A stretch of DNA of 64,000 nt from Candidatus Gallitreponema excrementavium (lineage in GTDB: Bacteria > Spirochaetota > Spirochaetia > Treponematales > Treponemataceae), in assembly GCA_017694795.1 (NCBI GenBank), contig JADIMM010000070.1, positions 44,953-108,952 of the forward strand. The letters run 5' to 3'. A program made the position numbers and the translations under genes. Every line of letters begins with the position of its first letter. The first letter of the stretch is position 1. Under the pieces are notes generated by a model. It was not told the origin of the DNA. It made no database searches and saw nothing but the letters and a program-made list of their open reading frames with translations. Positions 54,418 to 62,511 of the stretch are shown here, piece by piece.

Positions 54418-55146
54418 TTACCAGTTATCCAACATATCGTCTTCGTCCCTGGATTCTTCGGCATATAAGTCTGTATGTGCCCTCAAATCATCAAAGTAAA
54501 TATAGTAGCTTCCATATGCGTCTTCAGGATCACATTCAACCTTAAATCCTGTAATCTTTAAACCCATCCTGTTGTTGTAGTGGTAATCCCTTTGTATGAT
54601 ACCATGTTTTCCATCCCCAGACTGAGGCGGAATTGTAAAAGTAACCTTTTTCCAACCCTGGAAATTCAACTTCCCGTTGTTTTCACCTACAAGTTCAAAA
54701 TTATTACCAAAAAAATCCTTAAGCATAATCTTAAGAACATGATTGTAATTTCTTCCCACAACCCAAACTGTAACATCTTTAGTAATTCCGGGAACAGGAA
54801 GGGGACGAACCGGTGTAATTGTAAAGGAATTATAACCCCTTCTGAAATAATCAACCCTTACACCCAGGACATGTTCATCCGGGATATTGAAACCGGACTC
54901 ATCTTCGATAGGTTCCTTATCTTTCGGTGACCCCTCAAACAGCCGGCCTTTGATTACACCCTCATCAGAGGACATATACACATTCCATGTGCCCTCGGTT
55001 TCAAACTTATCGATGGAAACATATTTTATCTTCTGCTGTCCTGCCACAACCCCGATTCGTTCAGGATCCGGAGTATCCAACTCCTGGGCAAAAACAAGCC
55101 CTGCCGACAACAGAACTAACAAAGCTATCCCTATTTTTTTCATCAT
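54418..55146 (-). CDS. FlaA-type flagellar sheath protein (FlaA2-like)
   Basis: 242 residues with a signal peptide (residues 1-21, ending LVFAQ). Spirochete FlaA proteins coat or join the periplasmic flagellar filament. The body has the FlaA features WVVGRNYNHVLKIMLKD, FQGWKKVTFTIPP and a C-terminal YYIYFDDLRAHTDLY, with an acidic tail. Lectin-like beta sandwich expected. Two ATGs in tandem are possible starts (55146 or 55143), with AGGAG upstream. It is the second gene after the other flaA, with a 74-base gap holding a perfect palindrome. Confidence 0.88.
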   Translation of the reverse strand: MMKKIGIALLVLLSAGLVFAQELDTPDPERIGVVAGQQKIKYVSIDKFETEGTWNVYMSSDEGVIKGRLFEGSPKDKEPIEDESGFNIPDEHVLGVRVDYFRRGYNSFTITPVRPLPVPGITKDVTVWVVGRNYNHVLKIMLKDFFGNNFELVGENNGKLNFQGWKKVTFTIPPQSGDGKHGIIQRDYHYNNRMGLKITGFKVECDPEDAYGSYYIYFDDLRAHTDLYAEESRDEDDMLDNW

Positions 55147-55160
55147 ATTAACTCCTGAAA

Positions 55161-55174
55161 AGGTGAATTCACCT
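55161..55174. repeat. Perfect 14-base palindrome before the second flaA gene
   Basis: AGGTGAATTCACCT is fully self-complementary and lies 14 bases before the ATG, just beyond the ribosome site. It could be an operator or, in RNA, pair between molecules. No T-run follows. Confidence 0.5.
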
Positions 55175-55220
55175 GCATTTTACAAGTCCTAAAAGGCAGC
55201 AACGCTTGCCTTTAACGAAA

Positions 55221-55976
55221 TTAAAGCCCGGAATCTTCCGAAGTTGTCTCTGTTCCCCCTGCCTCTGATCCGGCATCGTCAAAGCTCATTGTTGCCAACT
55301 CACTGCCGTCATACATGGTCTCAAACATGTCAGTAAGAATCTTGATCTGGTCAAAGAAAATCCTGAACTGATCTACCCTTTCCGTGGGACGGGTTCTTAT
55401 CCTAAGCCCTACGAGAGTCGTACCCTTATAACGCGGCAACTGAACCTGGGTCTGTGGAATCGAAGAAGGTATGTTTACAAAAAGGTTCTTCCAACCGGCG
55501 AAATACAGCGATCCCATACCGAGGGTATGAACCCGTCCTGAAGAATCCCTTAACAGCAACTCCAAATCATAGTTATAATTGGAACCCCAAACCCATAAAT
55601 CCACCTGGGATACTATACCGGGAAAGGGAATTTCCGTGATTTCACCTTCAGGATTTACGGGGAAAATATCTATCCAGTTATCCCCCTGCCTGGAAAATTT
55701 TGCTTCGAGCCCCAGGACTTTATACCCGCCGTCAGGATCAGGGTAAACATTTTTTATGGCCATCGGAACATGGTCAACCAGCATTACTTTCGGGTAACCT
55801 TCCATAATAAACTTACTACCCTTGGCAGCCCATGACCATCCGATTTCATCAGGATTATCAAAATTATCGATAACCTTGGAAACAATATTTTTTGTTACAT
55901 CATCTGCTGCCGAAGTAAAGCAGAAAATGAATAGTGAGAGAATGACACCCGCAATCTTTAAACAGCCCTGTTTCAT
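55221..55976 (-). CDS. FlaA-type flagellar sheath protein
   Basis: 251 residues from this ATG. Signal peptide at residues 1-24 (GVILSLFIFCFTSAAD). FlaA body: VLGLEAKFSRQGDNWIDIFP, VDLWVWGSNYNYDLELLLRD, YFAGWKNLFVNIPSSIPQ and the C-terminal FRIFFDQIKILTDMFE. The Ser/Glu/Gly-rich tail is variable. It is a paralogue of its downstream neighbour. AAGGAG lies 8 bases before this ATG; the upstream TTG-type extension would spoil the signal peptide. A consensus promoter with a palindrome lies upstream. Confidence 0.88.
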   Translation of the reverse strand: MKQGCLKIAGVILSLFIFCFTSAADDVTKNIVSKVIDNFDNPDEIGWSWAAKGSKFIMEGYPKVMLVDHVPMAIKNVYPDPDGGYKVLGLEAKFSRQGDNWIDIFPVNPEGEITEIPFPGIVSQVDLWVWGSNYNYDLELLLRDSSGRVHTLGMGSLYFAGWKNLFVNIPSSIPQTQVQLPRYKGTTLVGLRIRTRPTERVDQFRIFFDQIKILTDMFETMYDGSELATMSFDDAGSEAGGTETTSEDSGL

Positions 55977-56051
55977 TAAAAAAACTCCTTTTCTCGTGGG
56001 GAGACATCGTTTCAGATTACTGTACACCATACCACAGTATACATTACTCTG

Positions 56052-56080
56052 ATTATATGTTTACATTGACGGTTTGTCAA
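56052..56080 (-). promoter_or_regulatory. Consensus promoter of the flaA operon
   Basis: TTGACA (56075-56080) and TATAAT (56052-56057) are both perfect, 17 bases apart, on the minus strand. This is the strongest sigma-70 type promoter in the window. The leader would be about 70 bases long. Confidence 0.9.
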
Positions 56081-56085
56081 ACCGT
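56069..56085. promoter_or_regulatory. Palindromic operator over the flaA -35 box
   Basis: ACGGTTTG-T-CAAACCGT is a perfect inverted repeat of 8-base arms around one base. It covers the whole -35 hexamer, so a dimeric protein bound here would block RNA polymerase. Confidence 0.65.
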
Positions 56086-56140
56086 TTGTTAACATCGGTC
56101 AGAAAGTCTCTTCCGTAAATTGCCTGTAGGTTGAAATCCT

Positions 56141-56926
56141 TTACAAAGATTTCTTTATAATCTTCGGCATAACAGCTGAAAAAATAAAGTGCCCGGATTC
56201 ATTTTTTTGAGATTTTTTTTTCAAATACTCAATTGAAATGCCAACAAAGGAAACATCCGCATACCAAACTACCCCGTCGGGGAAAAAATCCAACCTTACT
56301 GCAGAGACAACCGCAGACCCGGTTCCGGTTTCATACCCTTCCTTTATTCTACTGATGATTTCCCCTCCACCGGATGTGTCAATCAGCGACTTAAAACCCT
56401 TTTTTTCAGCAACCTTTTCAAAGGCGGATTTTATCCCGTAGTAATCCGGAACAATCACTTCCACATCACCTGGTAAAACAGGGAATCCACTTGGCAGACG
56501 GGACACCGGCCTGCCGTCGGACTCAAAGTATTCCACAAGACCTTTATCATATCCCGGCGAAAAAAACAAAGCAAAACCAGGTACAGTAATTTCCCCGGCT
56601 TGAACTTCTCCATCCAATGAAAATCTTTCCGGCACACTGCTGTGGGATGGGGAAAGGATAACAAAATCGGGTTCCAAATCTTTTATTTGGGTAATAACAT
56701 AATTTTCGTCACCAGAACAATAATCGATCCTGAATCCCGTAGCATACGGGGCAAATATAAACGAAAAAGGATACTTGCGGCTTCCGGAAAGCCAGTCTGT
56801 TCCCTCATCTCCGGCCAACAGACACAAGGGCCTGGTTAAAACAAAGACCAGGTTTGCAAATATAAGAACCATAAGTACTACCGGCCCCCAAACGGCATAA
56901 ACAAGTATTCCGGGATTTTTTTTCAT
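56141..56926 (-). CDS. Membrane-anchored protein of unknown function
   Basis: Not recognised; 261 residues. One N-terminal membrane helix (about 8-33, VYAVWGPVVLMVLIFANLVFVL) without a clear cleavage site, then a soluble domain outside the membrane. Segments such as DLEPDFVILSPSHSSVP and VEVIVPDYYGIKSAFEKVAEKKGF alternate beta and alpha in the manner of periplasmic-binding or type-1 regulator folds, but this is a visual impression only. It lies just before the flaA promoter and is divergent from fba. Confidence 0.6.
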   Translation of the reverse strand: MKKNPGILVYAVWGPVVLMVLIFANLVFVLTRPLCLLAGDEGTDWLSGSRKYPFSFIFAPYATGFRIDYCSGDENYVITQIKDLEPDFVILSPSHSSVPERFSLDGEVQAGEITVPGFALFFSPGYDKGLVEYFESDGRPVSRLPSGFPVLPGDVEVIVPDYYGIKSAFEKVAEKKGFKSLIDTSGGGEIISRIKEGYETGTGSAVVSAVRLDFFPDGVVWYADVSFVGISIEYLKKKSQKNESGHFIFSAVMPKIIKKSL

Positions 56927-57013
56927 AGCCGGATTTTACATTCAAAGACATAAAATTTCAACCTTGGTCTTTTAACGTAACGGATTATAACCTTACGGCC
57001 CCACAAATACCTA

Positions 57014-57042
57014 TTGACCAATAATAAACTCTGTCATAGTAT
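57014..57042 (+). promoter_or_regulatory. fba promoter
   Basis: TTGACC (5 of 6) and TAGTAT (4 of 6) with 17-base spacing. The start would be near 57049, 34 bases before the ATG. Confidence 0.65.
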
Positions 57043-57082
57043 AAAGATAGTATTATATTAACCACAATATAGGAGCATTACA

Positions 57083-58087
57083 ATGACTAGCTACAAGGAA
57101 TTAGGACTTGTAAACACAACAGAAATGTTTGCAAAGGCAGTAAAAGGCGGCTATGCAATTCCTGCCTACAACTTTAACAACATGGAACAAATGCAGGCAA
57201 TCATCCAGGCCTGTGTAGAAACGAAATCACCGGTAATCCTTCAGGTTTCCTCCGGTGCAAGAAAATATGCAAACCAGACTCTTCTGAGATATATGGCACA
57301 GGGCGCCGTAGAATACGCAAAGGAACTTGGCTGTGCAAAACCGCAGATTGTACTTCATCTTGACCATGGTGATTCTTTTGAGCTTTGCAAGTCCTGTATC
57401 GAAATGGGATTTTCATCAGTAATGATTGACGGTTCCCATCTTCCTTACGACGAGAATGTTGCCCTTACAAAAAAGGTCTGTGACTTTGCCCACAGCCAGA
57501 AAGACTATGTTACAGTGGAAGGTGAACTTGGTGTTTTGGCAGGTGTAGAAGATGATGTTTCAGCCGAAGAGAGCCATTACACAAAGCCGGAAGAGGTTCA
57601 GGACTTTGTAAGCAAGACAGGGGTTGATTCTCTTGCAATTTCCATAGGAACAAGTCACGGAAGACAGAAATTCAAACCGGAGCAGTGCACAAGAAATGCA
57701 GACGGAATTTTGATTCCACCGCCACTTGCTTTTGATATCCTTGAGGAGATTGAAAAGAAACTTCCCGGATTCCCCATTGTATTGCACGGTTCTTCATCTG
57801 TTCCGGTTGAATATGTAAGGGAAATCGAAAAATACGGTGGTAAGCTGGCTGACTCCGTTGGTATCCCTGAAGAACAGCTCAGGAAGGCAGCAAAGTCTGC
57901 TGTATGCAAAATCAACATTGACTCAGACGGACGCCTTGCAATGACGGCTGCAATCAGAAAGGTATTTGCCGAGCAGCCCAGCGAATTCGACCCGAGAAAA
58001 TACCTTGGTCCTGCAAGAGACGAACTTAAAAAGCTCTATATGCACAAAAACATCGAGGTTCTTGGTTCCGCAGGTCATTTAGACTAA
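57083..58087 (+). CDS. fba: Class II fructose-bisphosphate aldolase
   Basis: 334 residues. Zinc enzyme that splits fructose 1,6-bisphosphate into DHAP and glyceraldehyde 3-phosphate in glycolysis. Metal and substrate residues are in VLHLDHGD, MIDGSHLPYDENV, EGELGVLAGVEDD, ISIGTSHGR and VLHGSSSVP. Length and motifs fit the long-form class IIB group found in spirochetes. TAGGAG lies 7-8 bases before the ATG. Single gene with its own promoter and terminator. Confidence 0.97.
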   Translation: MTSYKELGLVNTTEMFAKAVKGGYAIPAYNFNNMEQMQAIIQACVETKSPVILQVSSGARKYANQTLLRYMAQGAVEYAKELGCAKPQIVLHLDHGDSFELCKSCIEMGFSSVMIDGSHLPYDENVALTKKVCDFAHSQKDYVTVEGELGVLAGVEDDVSAEESHYTKPEEVQDFVSKTGVDSLAISIGTSHGRQKFKPEQCTRNADGILIPPPLAFDILEEIEKKLPGFPIVLHGSSSVPVEYVREIEKYGGKLADSVGIPEEQLRKAAKSAVCKINIDSDGRLAMTAAIRKVFAEQPSEFDPRKYLGPARDELKKLYMHKNIEVLGSAGHLD

Positions 58088-58101
58088 ACCATCAAGGCTT
58101 T

Positions 58102-58140
58102 AAAAAAAGGCTGCCCTTCAAAATCGGACAGCCTTTTTTA
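58102..58140. terminator. fba terminator
   Basis: AAAAAAGGCTG and CAGCCTTTTTT pair, with CC/GG inside after one mismatch, around a ~10-base loop. A/T runs on both sides mean it could work in both directions, also for the convergent opp operon, whose last stop is 133 bases away. Confidence 0.85.
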
Positions 58141-58272
58141 TAGGAACCTCTATATTTGATGATACAAAGACCCCATATCCATCATCAATAACAGAAGCCT
58201 TTTCCTGAAATCCGGAAAAACATGATTCCATAAACAAAGGCTTTGAATCATATTCACAAAATCAATACATAA

Positions 58273-59295
58273 TCAGACCTTAAAGCATCTTACCAAGTGA
58301 TCTTTTCCCACCAGTTTCGGTGCAGGCTTATTTTCAAAGCAGTTCTTTTCCGCCAGCGGACACCTGGGAGCAAAGGCACAGCCCTCCGTAGAAAAACAGT
58401 TTTTTCCCTTGATACCCATGGTATGGGGAAGAGAACCTGAATAACATGGGGTTTCCCCGCTGAAACCTGCATTTAATGCACCTCCTCCCGCACAGGAAAA
58501 AAGAAGTTTTGTATACGGATGGAGGCATTTCCTGTACAAATCTTTTGCAGGAGCTTCCTCCTGAATCTTACCATGATACATTACTCCTATCCTGTCACAA
58601 AAATAACAGGCTATTTTTAAATCATGGGTTATAAATATCATAGACAGGTCTCTTTTTTTTCTTATTTCCCCCAAAAGGTTAAGAATCTGCCCCTGGATGG
58701 AAACATCCAGAGCGGAAACGACTTCATCACAAATCAGAATTTCCGGTTCCATAACCAGAGCCCTGGCAATGGAAATCCGCTGCCGCTGGCCTCCTGAAAA
58801 ATCCCCCGGCTTACGGTTCAAATCCCCGGAGGAAAAACCGGTTTCTTCCAGCAGTGTGGATGCAAGCTCCCCTGCTTTCTTTTCCCCCGGCCATTTTTTT
58901 GAATATCTGAGCCCTGACAAAAGAATTTCCTTCACAGTCATTCTGGGATTAAGGCTCCGCCCCGGATCCTGGAAAATATATTTAACCCTTTCCCGGTAAA
59001 GTTTTAAATCCTTCTTTCCGAGAGCCCCTACATCAATTTCTTCATCTTTGTCCCCGTTCCCCTGATAAAGAATCTTTCCTGATGTTGCCGGATACATCCG
59101 GACTAAAAGTCTTGCAGTTGTAGTCTTTCCGCATCCTGATTCTCCAACCAATCCGTAAGTCTCCCCTTTACCGAGGGAAAAATCCACCCCGTCAACTGCA
59201 GTTACCAAATCACCTATAGGTGCAAAAAAGCCGGCTTCTTTGTTAAATTTTTTGCAAAGATTTTCCACTTTGAGAACACTATTTTTCTGATTCAT
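58273..59295 (-). CDS. oppF: Oligopeptide ABC transporter ATPase (OppF-like)
   Basis: 340 residues. Walker A GESGCGKTTTARLL, signature FSGGQRQRISIARAL, Walker B ILICDEVVSALD, switch His in FITHDL. The C-terminal oligopeptide-type extension has cysteines (EGCAFAPRCPLAEKNC…VRCF) that can form a metal or Fe-S site. The start overlaps oppD by 17 bases. It is the last gene of the operon. Assignment to peptides is by family; the true substrate may be other. Confidence 0.92.
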   Translation of the reverse strand: MNQKNSVLKVENLCKKFNKEAGFFAPIGDLVTAVDGVDFSLGKGETYGLVGESGCGKTTTARLLVRMYPATSGKILYQGNGDKDEEIDVGALGKKDLKLYRERVKYIFQDPGRSLNPRMTVKEILLSGLRYSKKWPGEKKAGELASTLLEETGFSSGDLNRKPGDFSGGQRQRISIARALVMEPEILICDEVVSALDVSIQGQILNLLGEIRKKRDLSMIFITHDLKIACYFCDRIGVMYHGKIQEEAPAKDLYRKCLHPYTKLLFSCAGGGALNAGFSGETPCYSGSLPHTMGIKGKNCFSTEGCAFAPRCPLAEKNCFENKPAPKLVGKDHLVRCFKV

Positions 59296-60292
59296 TTTCT
59301 TCCTCCGGTTTTTCCGGCTTTATATTGCAGCAACGGTACCAAGTCGACTTTCCCTTAAGGAATTCCGGGATTTTATTTCTGCATTCTTCCCCGGCCTGCA
59401 GACACCGGGGATAAAAGGGACAACCCGGGGGAGGCTCGGAGGGATCACAAACCTTACCGGGAATAACATTGAGTTTATTCATAGTGTAGTGGGAGCCGAA
59501 TTCAGGGGCTGATTTTAACAGTGCACGGGTATATGGATGTGCAGGGCTTTCCAGTATTTCTGATGTTTTTCCGTACTCCATAATCAGCCCTCCGTAGAGT
59601 ACAGCAATACGGTCTGCAACGGAGGACACTACATCGATATCATGACTTATCAAAACCACAGAAATTCCCTCCCGGTCCCTGATTCCTTTTATAAGATTTA
59701 TTATCTGCGCCTGGACCGTAACATCAAGGGCTGTTGTAGGCTCATCTGCCACCAGTATACGGCACTTGCATGCCAGTGCAAGGGCGATACTTATCCTCTG
59801 AAGTTGTCCCCCTGAAAACTGATGGGGAAAACCACCTATTCTGCCCTCCCCGTCCTTTATACCTACTTCTTCCAAAAGTTTTACTGCCTTTTTTTTGGAT
59901 TCTTCACGGGAGATTTTTTTTTCTATTCTCCGGAAAGTTTCAAAAAAAACGGATTCCATGCTTTGGAGGGGGTCAAAAGACCTGCCCGGCTCCTGAAAAA
60001 TCATGGCTATTTCCTTTCCCCGGTACCCGGCGAGTTCTCTTTTACTTTTGCCCAGTAATTCTTCGCCCTTGTATTTAACAGAACCTTCTACCTCAGCCCA
60101 ATCAGGCAAAAGCCCCGGAACTGCAGCCATAGTCACTGATTTACCGGAACCACTTTCACCGACAATACCAAGTATTTCCCCTTCTTCCAGATCAAATGAA
60201 ATACCTCTTACTGCCTTTATGCAGGGAGTTTTTTTACCGGTTCCCGGAAATGTAACCCTTAGGTTTCTTACCTGAAGTAATGTTTCAGCCAT
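59279..60292 (-). CDS. oppD: Oligopeptide ABC transporter ATPase (OppD-like)
   Basis: 337 residues. Walker A VGESGSGKSVTMA, signature QFSGGQLQRISIAL, Walker B ILVADEPTTALD, switch His in LISHDIDVV. The C-terminal domain has GCPFYPRCLQAGEECRN, the Cys-containing motif of OppD/DppD. It pairs with OppF on the cytoplasmic face of the OppBC pore. It overlaps oppC by 8 bases. Confidence 0.93.
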   Translation of the reverse strand: MAETLLQVRNLRVTFPGTGKKTPCIKAVRGISFDLEEGEILGIVGESGSGKSVTMAAVPGLLPDWAEVEGSVKYKGEELLGKSKRELAGYRGKEIAMIFQEPGRSFDPLQSMESVFFETFRRIEKKISREESKKKAVKLLEEVGIKDGEGRIGGFPHQFSGGQLQRISIALALACKCRILVADEPTTALDVTVQAQIINLIKGIRDREGISVVLISHDIDVVSSVADRIAVLYGGLIMEYGKTSEILESPAHPYTRALLKSAPEFGSHYTMNKLNVIPGKVCDPSEPPPGCPFYPRCLQAGEECRNKIPEFLKGKSTWYRCCNIKPEKPEEENESEK

Positions 60293-61403
60293 TTTCCGCC
60301 TCCTGATTTACTTTTCCGAGTCTGCCGGTTCCGGATTTTCTCCTTTTAGCGGAAAAAACAAAGTGGTATGGATCAAAAAAATCCCTCAAAGCATCCCCTA
60401 AAAAATTAAAGGCCAGGGTCACAACCAGTAAAAGCCACACGGGATTTAAAAGCCAGGGGAAATTCCTGAGGTTGCTTATTGTGGAAATATCCCGGTTTAT
60501 AAGAGACCCCCAGCTGACGGCAGGATCGGAAATTCCAAGTCCCAGATATGAAAGTGTTGTCTCGCTCATGATAAAACCAGGAATACTCAGCGCAACGCTG
60601 ACAATCAAAAGGCTTGCAGTTTGGGGGATTATGTGCTTAAAAATAATTACAAAGGAAGGAATCCCTTCCAGCATGGAATTCATCACAAATTCCTCCCTCT
60701 TTATGGAATGAACCAAGCCCCTGATTGTCCTGGCAGAACCCGGCCACCCAACCAAAGCCAGAATCAATGTTATCATCATATAGGACTGGCCGCTGTCCAT
60801 ATTCTGTGACATAAGGGAACGGAGGAATAAAACAAGATACAAGCCGGGAATCAGCATGAAAAATTCCGACATTCTCATTATTCCCCAGTCTACGGAACCT
60901 CCATAAAACCCGGAAATTCCCCCCAGCAAAACTGCAAGAAAAAGTGAAATTCCCGTTGCGATAAAACCGATTGTAAGAGAAATACGGCTTCCGTATACAA
61001 TTCTGGAAAACAAATCCCTCCCGAGATGATCTGCACCCAGCAAAAAAACAGGGTTTCCGCTTTTTGTACCAAAGAGCTTATGCTTCATAGGTATAAGACC
61101 CAGCAGTTTATAAGGTTCGGTTTTTACAAAAAAAGCCACAGGTTCATAACTGTCTTTTACCCTTACATACTCCCAGGTAGAACTGTTTACCAGAATTCTT
61201 TCCTGAACCTGCCAAAGTCCCCCTTCTTTTCCAAAAACAATCCGGGAATTGGGAGGGTAATAAGTACACTCGGAAAAAGTTTTTCCTGCATCATAAGGGG
61301 CAATAAATTCCGCAAAAATCATTACCGTATAAATAAAAAAAAGGATGATAAGGGAAACAAGTGCCAAGGGACGTCCCTTTACATAGGAAAAGAAAGCTCT
61401 CAT
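60285..61403 (-). CDS. oppC: Oligopeptide ABC transporter permease (OppC-like)
   Basis: 372 residues, longer than usual (about 300). After the first membrane helix (about 15-35) a ~100-residue periplasmic insert (ECTYYPPNSRIVFGKEGG… to MKHKLFGT) precedes HLGRDLFSRIVYGSRISL, the normal OppC continuation. The EAA-type loop is in the SMLEGIPSFVIIFKHIIPQ region. ATG at 61403 has GGAGG 7 bases upstream, one base after the oppB stop; the 18-residue longer frame is rejected. Confidence 0.92.
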   Translation of the reverse strand: MRAFFSYVKGRPLALVSLIILFFIYTVMIFAEFIAPYDAGKTFSECTYYPPNSRIVFGKEGGLWQVQERILVNSSTWEYVRVKDSYEPVAFFVKTEPYKLLGLIPMKHKLFGTKSGNPVFLLGADHLGRDLFSRIVYGSRISLTIGFIATGISLFLAVLLGGISGFYGGSVDWGIMRMSEFFMLIPGLYLVLFLRSLMSQNMDSGQSYMMITLILALVGWPGSARTIRGLVHSIKREEFVMNSMLEGIPSFVIIFKHIIPQTASLLIVSVALSIPGFIMSETTLSYLGLGISDPAVSWGSLINRDISTISNLRNFPWLLNPVWLLLVVTLAFNFLGDALRDFFDPYHFVFSAKRRKSGTGRLGKVNQEAENG

Positions 61404-61404
61404 C

Positions 61405-62511
61405 TTATGCCTCCTTTCCGTACCGGATTCTGGGATCAACAAGGGCAAGAACAACATCAGATATTACCATTCCCAAAAGAACCAGAAAAGACACAAACAT
61501 AATATTTGCCAAAACAAGATTTACATCCTCCTGAATCACGGCCTCGTACATAAGGCGTCCAACCCCGGGATAAGCAAATATTATTTCCAAAACAAGGGAA
61601 CCGGAAAAAAGCCCTGCCAAAAGATTGGCACTTCCGGTAATATATGGATTAAGGGTATTCCTGAAAGCATGGCAGAAATAAATCCTGAATTCAGATATAC
61701 CCCTGGAACGGATTGCAGTAATATAGGGCTGTCCCAACTGGTCAAGCATGGTGGAGCGGATCATACGCATTGTCCCGCCTATGCCTCCCAAAAAGGCCGA
61801 AAGCAAGGGCAGAAAAATGTGGTGGAGATAACTGAAACTGAATCCAAGGGGATTTTCAGAAAAAGGAAAAAAGGGGTAAGCAGTAACCGGAAACAAACCG
61901 GTTACAACCGCAAAAAGCTGGAGGAGAATCAGCATGAGAATCCCGGGAAAAGCGTGAAAGAACAGGGCAAAAAAACTTCCTGCCAAATCTGCCCAAGTTC
62001 CTGCCTTACTGGAAAACCATACCCCCAGCACAAAAGAAACCCCAGTAATCAAAACCAGGGAAATAAGGTTTAAAATAAGGGAATTGATAATCCTTCCCGA
62101 CAAAAGAAAACTGACAGGAGCTCTGGAAATCAGGCTTACTCCCAGATCTCCTTCCAGCAAAACCCGTTTAAGCCATAAAAAATACTGGATATAAAACGGC
62201 TTATTAAGCCCCAGGCTCTCCCGCTGTTTTTCAAACTGTGCATCTGTAAGAACATTTTCCCCGGTACTTATGGCACCGGCCCCACCGGTTCTCTGTGCAG
62301 CCCCGGACATAAGCTGCTGGGTTATCAGCTGGTCAACAATGTCCCCCGGAGCCAGCTCCATTAAACCAAAAACTGCAAACCCCAGGACAAACAAAACAAC
62401 GGCCATTGTAATCAAACGACCGAGGATAAAGGAAACAAGGGGAAACCGTTTACGGAGTTTATAAAAAGGTAAAAAGAACCTGGGGATTTTATCAAAAAAA
62501 GTTTTTCTCAT
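61405..62511 (-). CDS. oppB: Oligopeptide ABC transporter permease (OppB-like)
   Basis: 368 residues, about six membrane helices. Hallmarks: LGRLITMAVVLFVLGFAVF, ELAPGDIVDQLI (PGD motif), LKRVLLEGDLGVSL, IRSTMLDQLGQPYITAIRSRG (the EAA loop) and FAYPGVGRLMYEAV. A ~50-residue loop (QQLMSGAAQRTGGAG…) is longer than in E. coli. ATG at 62511 overlaps the oppA stop (ATGA) and has GAGGTG upstream. Confidence 0.93.
   Translation of the reverse strand: MRKTFFDKIPRFFLPFYKLRKRFPLVSFILGRLITMAVVLFVLGFAVFGLMELAPGDIVDQLITQQLMSGAAQRTGGAGAISTGENVLTDAQFEKQRESLGLNKPFYIQYFLWLKRVLLEGDLGVSLISRAPVSFLLSGRIINSLILNLISLVLITGVSFVLGVWFSSKAGTWADLAGSFFALFFHAFPGILMLILLQLFAVVTGLFPVTAYPFFPFSENPLGFSFSYLHHIFLPLLSAFLGGIGGTMRMIRSTMLDQLGQPYITAIRSRGISEFRIYFCHAFRNTLNPYITGSANLLAGLFSGSLVLEIIFAYPGVGRLMYEAVIQEDVNLVLANIMFVSFLVLLGMVISDVVLALVDPRIRYGKEA

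Noticed and set aside
58141..58272. Paired segments AGCCTTT/AAAGGCT and ATGATTC/GAATCAT after fba
   Set aside because: Loops are long (about 35 and 16 bases), there is no T-run, and the two pairings exclude each other. The clear fba terminator already lies just upstream.
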